From contig KN832563.1 of NCBI GenBank assembly GCA_000827205.1, forward strand, positions 1,236,179 through 1,272,366: DNA of 36,188 nt, given 5' to 3'. The DNA is from Plicaturopsis crispa FD-325 SS-3. Lineage: Eukaryota > Basidiomycota > Agaricomycetes > Amylocorticiales > Amylocorticiaceae. Made by a program: the position numbers and the translations under genes. This document shows, one piece after another, positions 21,001 to 30,060 of this stretch. The first letter of the stretch is position 1, and the number at the start of each line of letters is the position of its first letter. The notes under the pieces were generated by a model, which saw only the letters and a list, made by a program, of their open reading frames with translations, ran no database searches and was not told the DNA's origin.

Positions 21001-21085
21001 TTCCTCGGAAGGTGGACTTGCGGCCAGGCGGGGCGGCAGGCTTTTTAGATAGGATGGTTTTGACACGAGTATTTCTTTTGGCCAT
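18076..21085 (-). pseudogene. E2 gene C: decayed paralogue of gene A
   Basis: Exons 21085-20738, 20680-20253, 20200-20072, 20018-19906, 19849-18687 and 18636-18076, with introns of 50-57 bp and consistent phases. Like gene A it has six exons, the third exactly 129 nt. Recognisable parts: LKISQWYRHHYKK (homeodomain-like helix), YVLQPFADLMTERFG, TVHSGLT (gene A has SLHAGTT), an acidic/Pro-rich linker with PTPAVAP repeats broken by a run of N, DWGRDWELCLRRF, and a WEWWLAVQP C-terminal block. Two in-frame stops break it: TAG at 20984-20986 and TGA at 18514-18516. The TGA stands where gene A has the Trp of FIADWEVWW, consistent with TGG to TGA. Its start faces gene D, as A faces B. Function unknown; DNA binding is inferred. 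Confidence 0.75.
19142..19304. other. Assembly gap (163 N) inside a tandem repeat
   Basis: The flanks are the same 18-24 bp coding repeat (PTPAVAP and variants, minus strand), so the gap is most likely a collapsed or unresolved repeat. The number of repeat units and the reading frame across it cannot be known from this sequence. Confidence 0.95.
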
Positions 21086-21212
21086 GGCTATACGGACAGA
21101 GGCTTGCACGGATCGAGCGGTGCAGTGCGGCGAGGCAGAAACGGAAAGTAAGTCCGGGGTCCGCGCACCCACATGACTCATTTCCTTTCCGAAAATTTCC
21201 AACTGGGATTCT

Positions 21213-21220
21213 TATATAAA
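21213..21220 (+). promoter_or_regulatory. TATA box upstream of gene D
   Basis: TATATAAA about 54 bp before the gene D ATG (21274), in the 188-bp divergent space between C and D. The position is suitable for a short-leader transcript. Motif evidence only. Confidence 0.45.
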
Positions 21221-21273
21221 CCTGCACCCCAGCATTCCTCTCTTTCTTTCACGACCCCATCATCTCCTCTGCG

Positions 21274-22469
21274 ATGGTATCGCATCGTCCCCATACCCCA
21301 CCTTGTCCTCGCAGGTCGTCGACTTCCTCTTCATCTACTCACTCCTCCTCCCACTCCTCCCCTTGCTCCTTTGTAACCGCTTCCTCCTCGTCGCTGCCCT
21401 CAATTGCCCACTCCCGCTCTGTCTCCGGTAACTCCAGTACATCTTATGGCACGGATGATGACCTGGTCGCCGCGATGACGACCGCGTGGGAAAATGGTAA
21501 GTCTTCGGTTGTCGCAGCCCACGTCCAATCTCACCCGTCGCCAAGGACTCGATGACCCGCCAGAGGAAGAAAAGAAGGCCTCGCCTACCGCGCCTGCCCC
21601 TCCTAATTCTTCCGGCTCCCCCCCATTCTCGTCGAAGGAGTTGCTGCAGGACGAGGGTGAGTCCTTCAGTCTCACAGCACCCCAGTCCACCTCCCGCAAA
21701 CAATATGCTGTGTCGTCTGGTACGACGGTGGGTGTCTTCAAGCATTGGTGAGTACAGTGTGATATTTTTATGTTCCCGGCCCTCACGACGCTCACAGGTA
21801 TGAGGCAGGCAACCATATGCAAGGCGTTCCCGGAGGCCAGGTGCGGAGTATGCCACCTGTTTCTCCTCCTACGACGCCCAGGCGGCGGCGGAAGTCGCAT
21901 TACGTCGTTACGCGCGGTCTTGCCCCGGGTATCTACGCGGATTGGTAAGTTGTCGCCAGGTAGCACCTGGTACCCACCATAATTGATCATCTAGGCCTGC
22001 GTGTGAGTGGCAAATCAAAGGTGTTTGAGGGGCCCTACAGCAAGGCTACGGTAGTCTTTGCGACGCACAGAATGCTTGGCAGCTGGCTATTGAGCATGGT
22101 GTCGTTGACACCATTGACGTTGAGGGCCGTGTATTGAGTACTAGTGACTGGTCTGTCCGCCGGGCTCCCACCCCGCCCTTGGCGGCTTCGGCGCCGTTGC
22201 TGCGTTCCGCCTTGAGTTGGCCCTCGTCCCCTAGCGACGCGCAGTGGATTGTTGTCTTCGCCGGCCGTAAACCCGGCATCTATCCCAACTGGTAAGTCTG
22301 CTCTTGTAATGACCGACACGAGGTTAACACCTACGTTAGGACGCTTGCAGGTCCCCAAGTACATGGCGTCAGTTGTGCTAACTTCACTAGTTACGAGACG
22401 GAGAGGAAGGCATGCATTGCCTTTGCAACGGCTCAGCGGGACGGCTTTGTTCATGTTCGGACGGATTGA
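21274..22469 (+). pseudogene. E2 gene D: three viroplasmin/RNase H1 N-terminal-like modules, stop codon in module 2
   Basis: Exons 21274-21496, 21546-21747, 21798-21944, 21995-22291 and 22340-22469 (333 codons). A Ser-rich N-terminus is followed by module 1 (QYAVSSGTTVGVFKHW | YEAGNHMQGVPGG), module 2 (HYVVTRGLAPGIYADW | PACEWQIKGV, stop, GALQQGYG) and module 3 (WIVVFAGRKPGIYPNW | TLAGPQVHGVS, then SYETERKACIAFATAQRDG). The vertical bars are introns, and all three split the same conserved Trp codon as TG|G. The in-frame TGA is at 22026-22028, where a serine (GVSGA) would be usual. Otherwise all phases hold. Gene B in E1 is the intact two-module relative. A hybrid- or dsRNA-binding role is inferred from the fold family. 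Confidence 0.75.
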
Positions 22470-23711
22470 TTTTATGTAGTCATGTTTTTGTTGTTTTGTG
22501 CACTCGTACTGTCGTTGCAATGTTATTTTTTGCACCTTTACAGTCCTAACCCTAAGTTAAGGTTCGTTGTGCTTGTGCAGTGACTGCAAAGTGGCGTACC
22601 TGCGTTGCTTTATAGTAGCGTACCCGACTCGCTTTACTGATATTCTGTAACTTATTGTGCATGTAGTTGACTACATGTACGACACTGGGGCAATTCTTTG
22701 TTGTATTTGTGAACTCTGTGAATGTAATGCCACTAAAGGCATGGTGCCGACATACATGATAGTTGAGATCGACGTAGGTTGAGATTGATTCAACGGTACA
22801 CCGCACACATTGCCTGCATAAGATCGCGCGGTAAATTCATACACCATGCGCAAAGGCAAATGCAATATGGTTGAATATATCATCGAAGCACTAAGTTGGC
22901 TCGTAGATAATATTCAGGATGCTATTCTACAAGCCAGTCCATTCACTGAGCTCGAGTGGCTGCGAGTCTTTGACCGTCCAACTCCAGTTCAATAATTATG
23001 TTGAATCGCAATGAGATGGTACCTGACAATATATCTAGTTCGCCGGTACGCATATCGCTGTTGCACGTCCCCAGCACGGACGACTCAAGACGGTCAAAGT
23101 GATTCCACCAGAAGGATTTTAGAATTCTCAGTCATGCGCTGCACAGATGAGTTTGGGCGTCGTGGGCGTATAAATCACTGAGTAAGGTAAGTATACTTCC
23201 CTCTTCCCTTAGGGATAATGTTTCCACCCCAACTGAGTACTACTGACATCCTTCCCAGCTTGATAGCTAGTATATCTGTCACTGGTCGCGGATCCGCCAC
23301 CTTGACGAAACAGGCAACAGGGACTTTGTGTGACCGCAAGTTTGCACATTTTCAACCGCTGTTTCTTTTTCTTTCTCAACTTTCACCCTAGTTCTTCACG
23401 GTCACTCTCTTTCAACACTCCACTCTCGTTCAACACTTTCTTATCGACACGGTGAGTCTGTCTCTTCCCTTTCTATTTCCTGTGCTCAAATCTCGCGTCG
23501 AAAGCCTTTGGGGCCTCTCCAAGGCCCTGCTGGTTGGACGCGCGAGTCGTCGTACTTTCTCTTTGTGCGGGAAATGGTTATAAGACTCCCGCGCCGAATA
23601 CCTTTGGGGTCTCTCCAAGGCCCTGTTGGTAGGACGTGCAGGTCGAGCCTTTTTTCTTCTGTATGTTGCTATTCAACTTTGACTGACACGCTCCCGATTC
23701 TACGCAGATCC
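22470..23711. other. Spacer between gene D and TET2, including a probable 5' leader intron
   Basis: No gene seen; there is no counterpart of gene E. A probable leader intron of TET2 runs from GTGAGT at 23452 to CAG at 23707, four bases before the ATG. Inside it are two copies, 96 bp apart (about 23505-23542 and 23601-23636), of CCTTTGGGG-CTCTCCAAGG followed by CCCTG-TGGT-GGACG. A TATAAAT motif at about 23169 may belong to TET2. Confidence 0.45.
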
Positions 23712-25500
23712 ATGGCCTCCCGGACGCGCGTAAGTAGACTCCGTCGTGACGCTTGACCTCGCTGACCATGCTCTTTACACCAGACGCGCACAGGACGCAA
23801 GTATAGCGCGTACTCGGAAGCTCCGTGCATCCACACTTCAGTAGACGTGGGGGTACTCTTGCAACGCGCCCTGGCCGAAGAAGACGCGCGTTATGCGAGG
23901 GGTGATGACAATACGGAAGGCCAAGGTTTTGATCATACAACCACGCCTCCCCCAACACCCCTCCTTCCTTCGCTGCCGCCGTCACCGGTTGCCGCCCCGC
24001 AGGCGCTTCCTCCACTCACGCCCTCAGAGGACCTTCTAGGCCTCTCCCATCTTGATCCACCTCGTGCGCGCAGTATGTCCCCTCTTTCGGACCTTACCGA
24101 CCTTAGCCTTTTGGACGACGAGCCTTTCTCGATGATTAACAAGGATCGTGCCGCCTCTAGGCATACAAGCCGCTCGTCGCGTCCTGGGAGGAGAAAATAC
24201 AAGGCCGAAAAGCGGGTGGAGAAGCGGCGCAAGCAGCGCAAGGAAGCGGGCGCGCTGCCGAACCTGTTTGCATACAAGACGCGATCCTCCTTGTCCAAAA
24301 AGTACAGCAACGTTCCCGCCATCCGGACCGCTTTCGACGCCGCCAAGCTCCATACCGCACGCGGCTCCTACGTAGGCTTACGGCTGGAATCGATCCGTCA
24401 AACGCCGTGGAAGCTATTTGAGTTGTTACGGCGAGGGTTTAAGGTGGTGAAATGGGATGGAAAGTACGTCTGTCCATGTGCTTTCACGCCGTTCTCTTGC
24501 TTACAGTGCTGCTAGATCTGTGCAGCTTGTCCTGGATGCGAACGGCAAGATCATCGTTATTCTCGCCAGTGAGCCAGTGGACACCGACTGGAGTGGCGTT
24601 GTCAAGACCGTGACGCAAGGCTTTGTGTCGGCTCGCGACGAGGGTCGCCGCTTCTTTAAGCCAAAGCAGCTCCATCACCGCCGAGGGAACTTCATTGCGC
24701 TTGCCTCGGGCGTCTCATACGGCGGCGGGCAAAAGGTATGTGCCCTCGTATAGTGCTCCGTCGCTGCTCCTCACCAAACGTGCAGGCTCCGGGCAACCTC
24801 AAGTCCTCCAAACAAGAGTGGTGCCTCCTCGACCGCTTACTTTGCAACGAGGGTGTTCGGCGCATGGCCGGCTTCAGTAGTAGTGCGTACTTCATTGTCG
24901 CTCCGTTTTACTGGTTCTGACAAACATCGTGACGCAGGCATCATGGTGTACTATGCCCCAAAACTGTTCAAGGACTACACGGACAACTGAGGGGCGCTGT
25001 ACGCGTATGACAAGTCCCTCAAGTTGAACTTTCCCAATAGTGTTTTCCCCGCCGCCACTTTCAATCTCGGACCTGAGTCGGTTAGCATCGACCACGTCGA
25101 CTCGGGCAACATCGCAAACGGCATGTGCCCAGTGCACAGTCTGGGGCGCTTCGACTACACGAAAGGTGGCCACCTTATTCTATGGGACCTTAAGCTTGTC
25201 ATCGAGTTCCCCCCTGGATCCACCATTCTTCTTCCTTTGAGCACCTTACGCCACGGAAACACCACTATTCAGGAGGGGGAGGAAAGGATGAGCTTCACAC
25301 AGTATTGCGCGGGCGGGCTCATCCGCTGGGTAAAGTACGGTTTCCGATCGGGAGTGTCCCTCGAAGAAACCGCCGCAGGCCGTCGGTTCAAGGCGCGCGT
25401 CGACGGTGACCCCGATGTGCGCTGGCGCGAGGCCTTGAACAAATTCTCAAATAGGGATGAGCTGGTCCGGGACAGGGAGGATGTTTTCGGTGCTGACTAG
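23712..25500 (+). pseudogene. TET2: TET/JBP-like dioxygenase with one in-frame stop
   Basis: Exons 23712-23729, 23784-24463, 24507-24735, 24786-24882 and 24938-25500 give 529 codons with consistent phases. The N-terminus is RTR/RTGRK-rich, then disordered and basic (KAEKRVEKRRKQRK). The middle has LASGVSYGGGQK and MAGFSSS, as in TET1. The catalytic domain keeps its ligands: SIDHVDSGN (HxD), LRHGNTTI (distal His) and RMSFTQYCAGG (Arg). A TGA at 24988-24990 (after DYTDN) lies just before the catalytic core and would remove it. Unless it is read through or an assembly error, the enzyme is not made. Unlike TET1, it lies in the same direction as its transposase, 210 bp upstream of KDZ2. The chemistry assigned to the family is oxidation of 5-methylcytosine. 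Confidence 0.82.
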
Positions 25501-25710
25501 CTGCCCGAGTTTCTTGTTATTAGCTACATGTAATGATACTTATTGTGATATATAAGTACTGCGTTCTGTCTTGTCGATCGCGACGGTGAAAACACAGGGA
25601 GTGTCATAAACGCGCCACAAAATGCTAAGTCCCACTCCACGTGGCTTGGTAGAAGTTGCAAGCGCCACGCTGTGCCACGTCATCTTCAGTCTTTGAACCA
25701 TCATGCATAC

Positions 25711-28700
25711 ATGAGCCGCCTCAGGCCTCTCACTCAAGGGAAAAAGCGGAAAGCTGAGGTTTTTGACCTCGCCCCTGCACCTGCTATCGAGCGCTCAATT
25801 TCGGTGTCCGACGACAACAGGCGGATCCGGACGACTATCACTCGCGTTCGTACGGCCAACGAGCCTGTTGGCGCGTCTTCCTCGGCCTACAATCTTCCAT
25901 TAGACTCCGAATTCCATGACTCTACTGCCGACTTGGGCGACGCCCTGACCGAGGGGGAGCACGTAGTGGAGCCGGAGCATGAGGGCTTGGAGGGCATGCG
26001 AGTTATTTTGGTGGTGCGGGCGAAACACTATGAAAACTCGGTGTGTTTCTTTTTTTATTTGTGCTTTACCTTGCAGACCTCATAAGGACCATGCTCTTAA
26101 GGATGCGCTTCTGAAAACTTGGACTGGTTTTCGTGACCAATATTTGGACGAATGCATGCGGCTTGAGGGTAGGGGGACACGATGTCGAACCGTCTGCCCT
26201 CATTGCCCCACGGAAGGGCGAGAAGGTGTTATTTGTTGCCGGAACTGTTTTAACGGCGGCATGATGTGCATTGAGTGCATGATAGAGCGTCACCGGCACC
26301 TTCCTCTGCACATAATCGAGGTGTGTCTTTCGTCGTCTTGTTAGGTTCATGTCGCTAATTTCCGTGCATGACAGCATTGGAACGGATCGTTCTTCCAGCA
26401 TATTTGGCTGCACGATATCGGCCTGCGCCTTCAAATGGGCCACGAGGTCGGAGAGGGATGCCCCTTCAAAAAGACTGGTCCTCAAGCGTTTGTCGTGTTG
26501 CACACGAACGGGATTCATTACGTCGGCGTGGATTTCTGCAAATGCCCAGGACAAGGACCCCCTCATGTACAACTTCTTCGTGCATCCTGGTGGCCGGCCA
26601 CCCCCCTGGAAAAGCAAACGTGCGCCACGATGGCCGTCCTCCGTCAATTCCACCTCCTCAATCTGCAAGGGAAAATCTCCGCCTACGACTTCTACCGCGC
26701 GCTTGAGAAGCTGAGCAACGGGTGGGGGTTGAAAAAACTTCCGGTGTGTATCTTCTCTCAAGGCTCCCATATCAATACTTAACGTTCTTTAGGACCGAAT
26801 AAGCCCGTGGATGATAATGATACGGGAGTGGCACCACAATCACGATGACCAAACGGGCAGGATGCGGGCTGGATCCCACTGGGATCCTCAGGACGTCGCA
26901 AGGGGAGCTAGCGGTTCCTTGTCGCGCATGCCCGTTGCCGGGCGTCAACCTTCCGGAGAACTGGGCTGATGCACCAAAGGCTATGGCGTAAGTGGCATGT
27001 CCTCACCACTCGACACTCGCTTACATGGCTTGTAGATATATTTACCGGTTGATCCTGGCACAGGACGCCTGTTTCCGGTTTATGAATCGCATGCGATCGA
27101 CCGAGAAAGCAGATCCGTCACTTGGCCCTGGATGGGCATATTTTCAGGAGACCTCCGCGTATTCCACGTTCCTCAAGAACTACACGCACGACAAGGAGAT
27201 TAGCACTTGCGTGGCATTCACAGCCCTTATGCTCGCCAACATGAAGCGCACCAAGGGTGTCGCATCAACAGGTGTGGGGGGCGTCAGTTGTGGGCGGCAC
27301 GAGACGTTCAGGGCAAATGGGTTGGGGGATCTGCAGAAAGGCGAATGGTACGTCGTCGGCTGTCTCCTCATAATCGGCGTCAACTAATTCACTCGGTAGG
27401 TACGCAAATATGGATTACATATTCTTCTCGTCAATTGTCGGTTGCGCCCTCCTCTATCTCCTTGTCTCCTACAACGTTGCCTGCCAGTGGAGCAAAAATT
27501 TTTGGTCCCGCATGGAGAAGACCCCGGCGCGTCTTCGCCTCGCTATGGAGCCCGCCAACGTCACGTTTGTCGTACCTGCCTTCCACATTGAGGCTCACGA
27601 ATCCAAATGCCGCAACCGTTACAACTCACGGCGGACCAAAGGGACGGGCCGCTCAGACCTCGAAGGGCCCGAGAGGCTTTGGGCATGGTTGAAGGGTGCC
27701 GCCGCGAGCACTCGGGAGATGGGTCCAGGGCATCGGCGTGATACCCTCGACGACTTTTGCGGGTACGCAAACTGGTTGAAAATAATCGGGTTTGGTGAGT
27801 GCCTCCTCTGTTTGTGTCGAAGCTTACTGATTTATTGACCAGGTAATCTATTCCTTCGACGCATGCTAGAGGCAATTCCGGAGGCACGCGCACATCGCCA
27901 AGTGTTCGAGGACTTCAAGGAAGGGTTACGCGCTGAGCAACCAGGCGCCGTGGAAGCCTGGGAGGCCATGCTTGCCCTGTGGGAAGGTGATCCCACTCAG
28001 CCTAACCCGTACGTTGCTGGGGATTCGGATGGTGAGTAGCGCATCGATCCTCGTGTTCGGCGGTACAGTTACTGACAATGACTTGCAGAGCCTACAATGG
28101 CCGACGTTCGGCTTGCCATGGCTCAAGAGGAGCAACAACGGGTGGAGGTGGGGGCGCTTAATATGCACGACTCCACGCCGGCAGCCTTTCTGCTGCTGGC
28201 TTTGGAAATCGAGCTTGTGCAGTGAGTATCTGCATGAATGATGCATAAATGCGTGCTGACCATTTTCGTACAGGAACACCATCGCTGCGGAGGTACGAGC
28301 TGCGGGACGAGAGCCAACGCCGCTTCAAATGGCGGGTATCCAAGACCGTCGGAACGCTATACTCAAGAAGATTCGCCGCATGCGCGAGCTGCAAGCTATA
28401 TACATGCCGCGCTTGTACGACTACCTGCACCCCGAGGGCGACCAATACAATGAACGCAACGGTGTTCTCGTAGAGAACGTCCGCCTCCACCTCCCTTCCA
28501 GTTTCAACGCCGTGGCACGCACTCAAGTGTGCTTGGAGGGTCTTCTTGCCATGGAGGAACGCCTACGGTTGGCTGAGACATCGGACGCCCTCGACGAGCT
28601 TTGCCGCAACATTCAGACCCGCTCGTTTGTGCACAAGTTCCGCATCTCGAATAGGACCGGCCAGAAGCGCGCGACGCGCACGCAGACGCTCATCAACGGG

Positions 28701-29459
28701 GTTCAGGTGCGCCTCACTGCCACCAAAGTGCGCTACCGCCGCGCCCGCGCCGCCTATCTCGCTCTCCACAGACCTGGGGAGTGGGAGAACAAGTTCCACA
28801 TCCTCAGGGACAAGGACGTTGTCGGGGCAAACGGGCAAGCCGTCGAGAGCATGGAGGAAGAGGGCAGTGCACGCGCGCTCGCGGCTGTCAACCTCCCAAG
28901 GGATGCTCTTTCATGAGCACGCGCAGCCATCGACGCGCGTATGGACCCTCTTCGGCCAGACGGCGGCCGTCGCCGCCTCTCGTGGATCTGGTTCTGTGCC
29001 TCCTCTACTGGAGACGCAAACGTCGACGAGGAGTTGCATGACGGTGAGTTATCATTCACCAATGGCATCGTATCCAGCTGATCGCTTTTTACAGCACTAC
29101 GAGTTGAGTGGGCCAAGGCCAAGGCCCGTGCCGAACGCTGGCACGAGGAGGTAGTGCTGCTCAATGAAGAAATGTGTTGTGTCATCGCCTTTTGTCGCTG
29201 GAAGGCAGACTGGTGGGCTGTTCAAGGCAAACACCGCGAACACACGACCACCCCCGAGCTTTATGAAGGCATCCAGGCGTACGCATCCGAGCATGCCAGC
29301 ATGGAGCGTCGGATGGTGTCGACGCTCGAGGCAAAATGGAAGAGTGTTCACAAATGCGCCGTAGCTGTCATCGAGGGGGGGGACGTTCGGGAGTTCTCAC
29401 CCAATGACGGCACCGTTGAGGTGGAGATTCCCCTGGATGAGGGGCTCGAGGACGAGTAA
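25711..29459 (+). pseudogene. KDZ2: decayed KDZ transposase (frameshift, stop, catalytic Asp to Asn)
   Basis: Exons 25711-26040, 26087-26320, 26375-26743, 26793-26987, 27036-27347, 27400-27794, 27843-28031, 28089-28221, 28274-29043 and 29095-29459. The CxC2 cluster is present (CPHCPTE, CCRNCF, MCIECM, RHLPLHII). Three lesions are visible. First, exon 4 is 195 nt against 194 in KDZ1 and the frame jumps by +1 near 26838, after REWHH. Second, the second catalytic Asp (SYDIACQW in KDZ1) is Asn, SYNVACQW (AAC, 27473-27475). Third, TGA occurs in frame at 28914-28916. First Asp (27064-27066) and Glu (27671-27673) remain. Exon 5 (312 nt) equals KDZ1 exons 5+6 (163+149), so an intron differs. An upstream ATG at 25672 is also in frame. 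Confidence 0.88.
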
Positions 29460-29696
29460 CGGGTGGTTTTTTGTTTCAGGTACACGCGGTTGTTCCGCGG
29501 AAATTGTCCCGCTTACCCCGCATTCAATTTTGTGGCCCCCCGTAGTATTTTTGCAATGCATGTATTTTTGGATCTCGCGATTGCATATCTTATCAAGCCC
29601 AAACGGTCTGTACATGGGGTTGAAATAGTCGAACAGCCGAGTCTTAGTCAGCCTTAGGATTGCAAAGGGTGCAGGGATTTACTTTTTTGGTAGGGA

Positions 29697-29810
29697 GAGA
29701 GGCATTATAATGTGCCAGTAGGCTTAGTGGCCAGTGGCTTACTGGAGAAATTGCAATGCGCGATGCAGTAAATAATGTGTCACATTATAATGTGGGTACA
29801 TCTACTGGTG
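29697..29810 (-). repeat. E2 right terminal inverted repeat
   Basis: Inverse partner of 17320-17432. It ends in CTGGTG on the plus strand. The palindromes CATTATAATG at about 29703 and 29783 have counterparts at both positions in the left end. Confidence 0.82.
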
Positions 29811-29817
29811 GTTGCGC
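29811..29817. repeat. Target-site duplication of E2, right copy (GTTGCGC)
   Basis: Identical to 17313-17319. It is the end of the N-terminal fragment of gene F on the minus strand. Confidence 0.82.
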
Positions 29818-30060
29818 AGCACAAAGCTGCAGATAAATGCGCTCGAGTTCTGCGCGATCTTTGGTGTTCTTGCGCTCCGACGCAAACAGGAGCGCACACA
29901 ATTCCAAGAGCTCCAGCTGGAATAATTCAACGGCTGATTTGGAGGCAGAGGAGCGCGTAATCTTGCGCGTAGAGGCAACAACCGACGCCGCCAGGATGGG
30001 AAGGTCGGGGATGTTTTCTTTATTGCCGTTCGAAGGAGCCGCATCCATACAATGGGGCAT
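29811..30060 (-). pseudogene. Interrupted host gene F, N-terminal fragment
   Basis: Starts at ATG 30060 (or 30048, in frame) and runs 250 nt to the E2 junction. It is Asn/Glu/Lys- then Ser/Arg-rich (NGNKENIPDLP, TRKITRSSASKS), followed by a leucine-rich helix (VELFQLELLELCALLF) and ELERIYLQLCAAQ. The frame ends one base into a codon, and 17312 supplies the other two, so LQLCAAQ continues into QLLVGVCATLDASL. An apparent continuation of the frame to 29785 is E2 sequence. A 14-bp duplication around the start (CCATTGTATGGATG, about 30042-30071) provides the two candidate ATGs. No promoter is identified. Confidence 0.7.

Larger units (their letters stand above)
17320..29810 (+). mobile_element. 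E2: about 12.5-kb KDZ-class DNA transposon with four decayed genes
   Basis: Bounded by the 7-bp duplication GTTGCGC and by inverted repeats of about 110 bp beginning CAGGTG (left) and CACCAG (right, reverse complement). Removing it joins the N-terminal and middle fragments of gene F in frame. Contents: gene C (-), gene D (+), TET2 (+), KDZ2 (+). Every gene has at least one disabling change, so it could move only with transposase supplied in trans. Its inverted repeats differ from those of E1, so the two belong to different KDZ families. True length is uncertain because of a run of N (19142-19304). Confidence 0.85.

Noticed and set aside
17320-29810. TGA reassigned to a sense codon, which would make E2 genes intact
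   Set aside because: E1 genes contain no internal TGA and use TGA or other stops normally (gene D ends in TGA). KDZ2 also has a frameshift and a lost catalytic residue, so decay is the simpler explanation.
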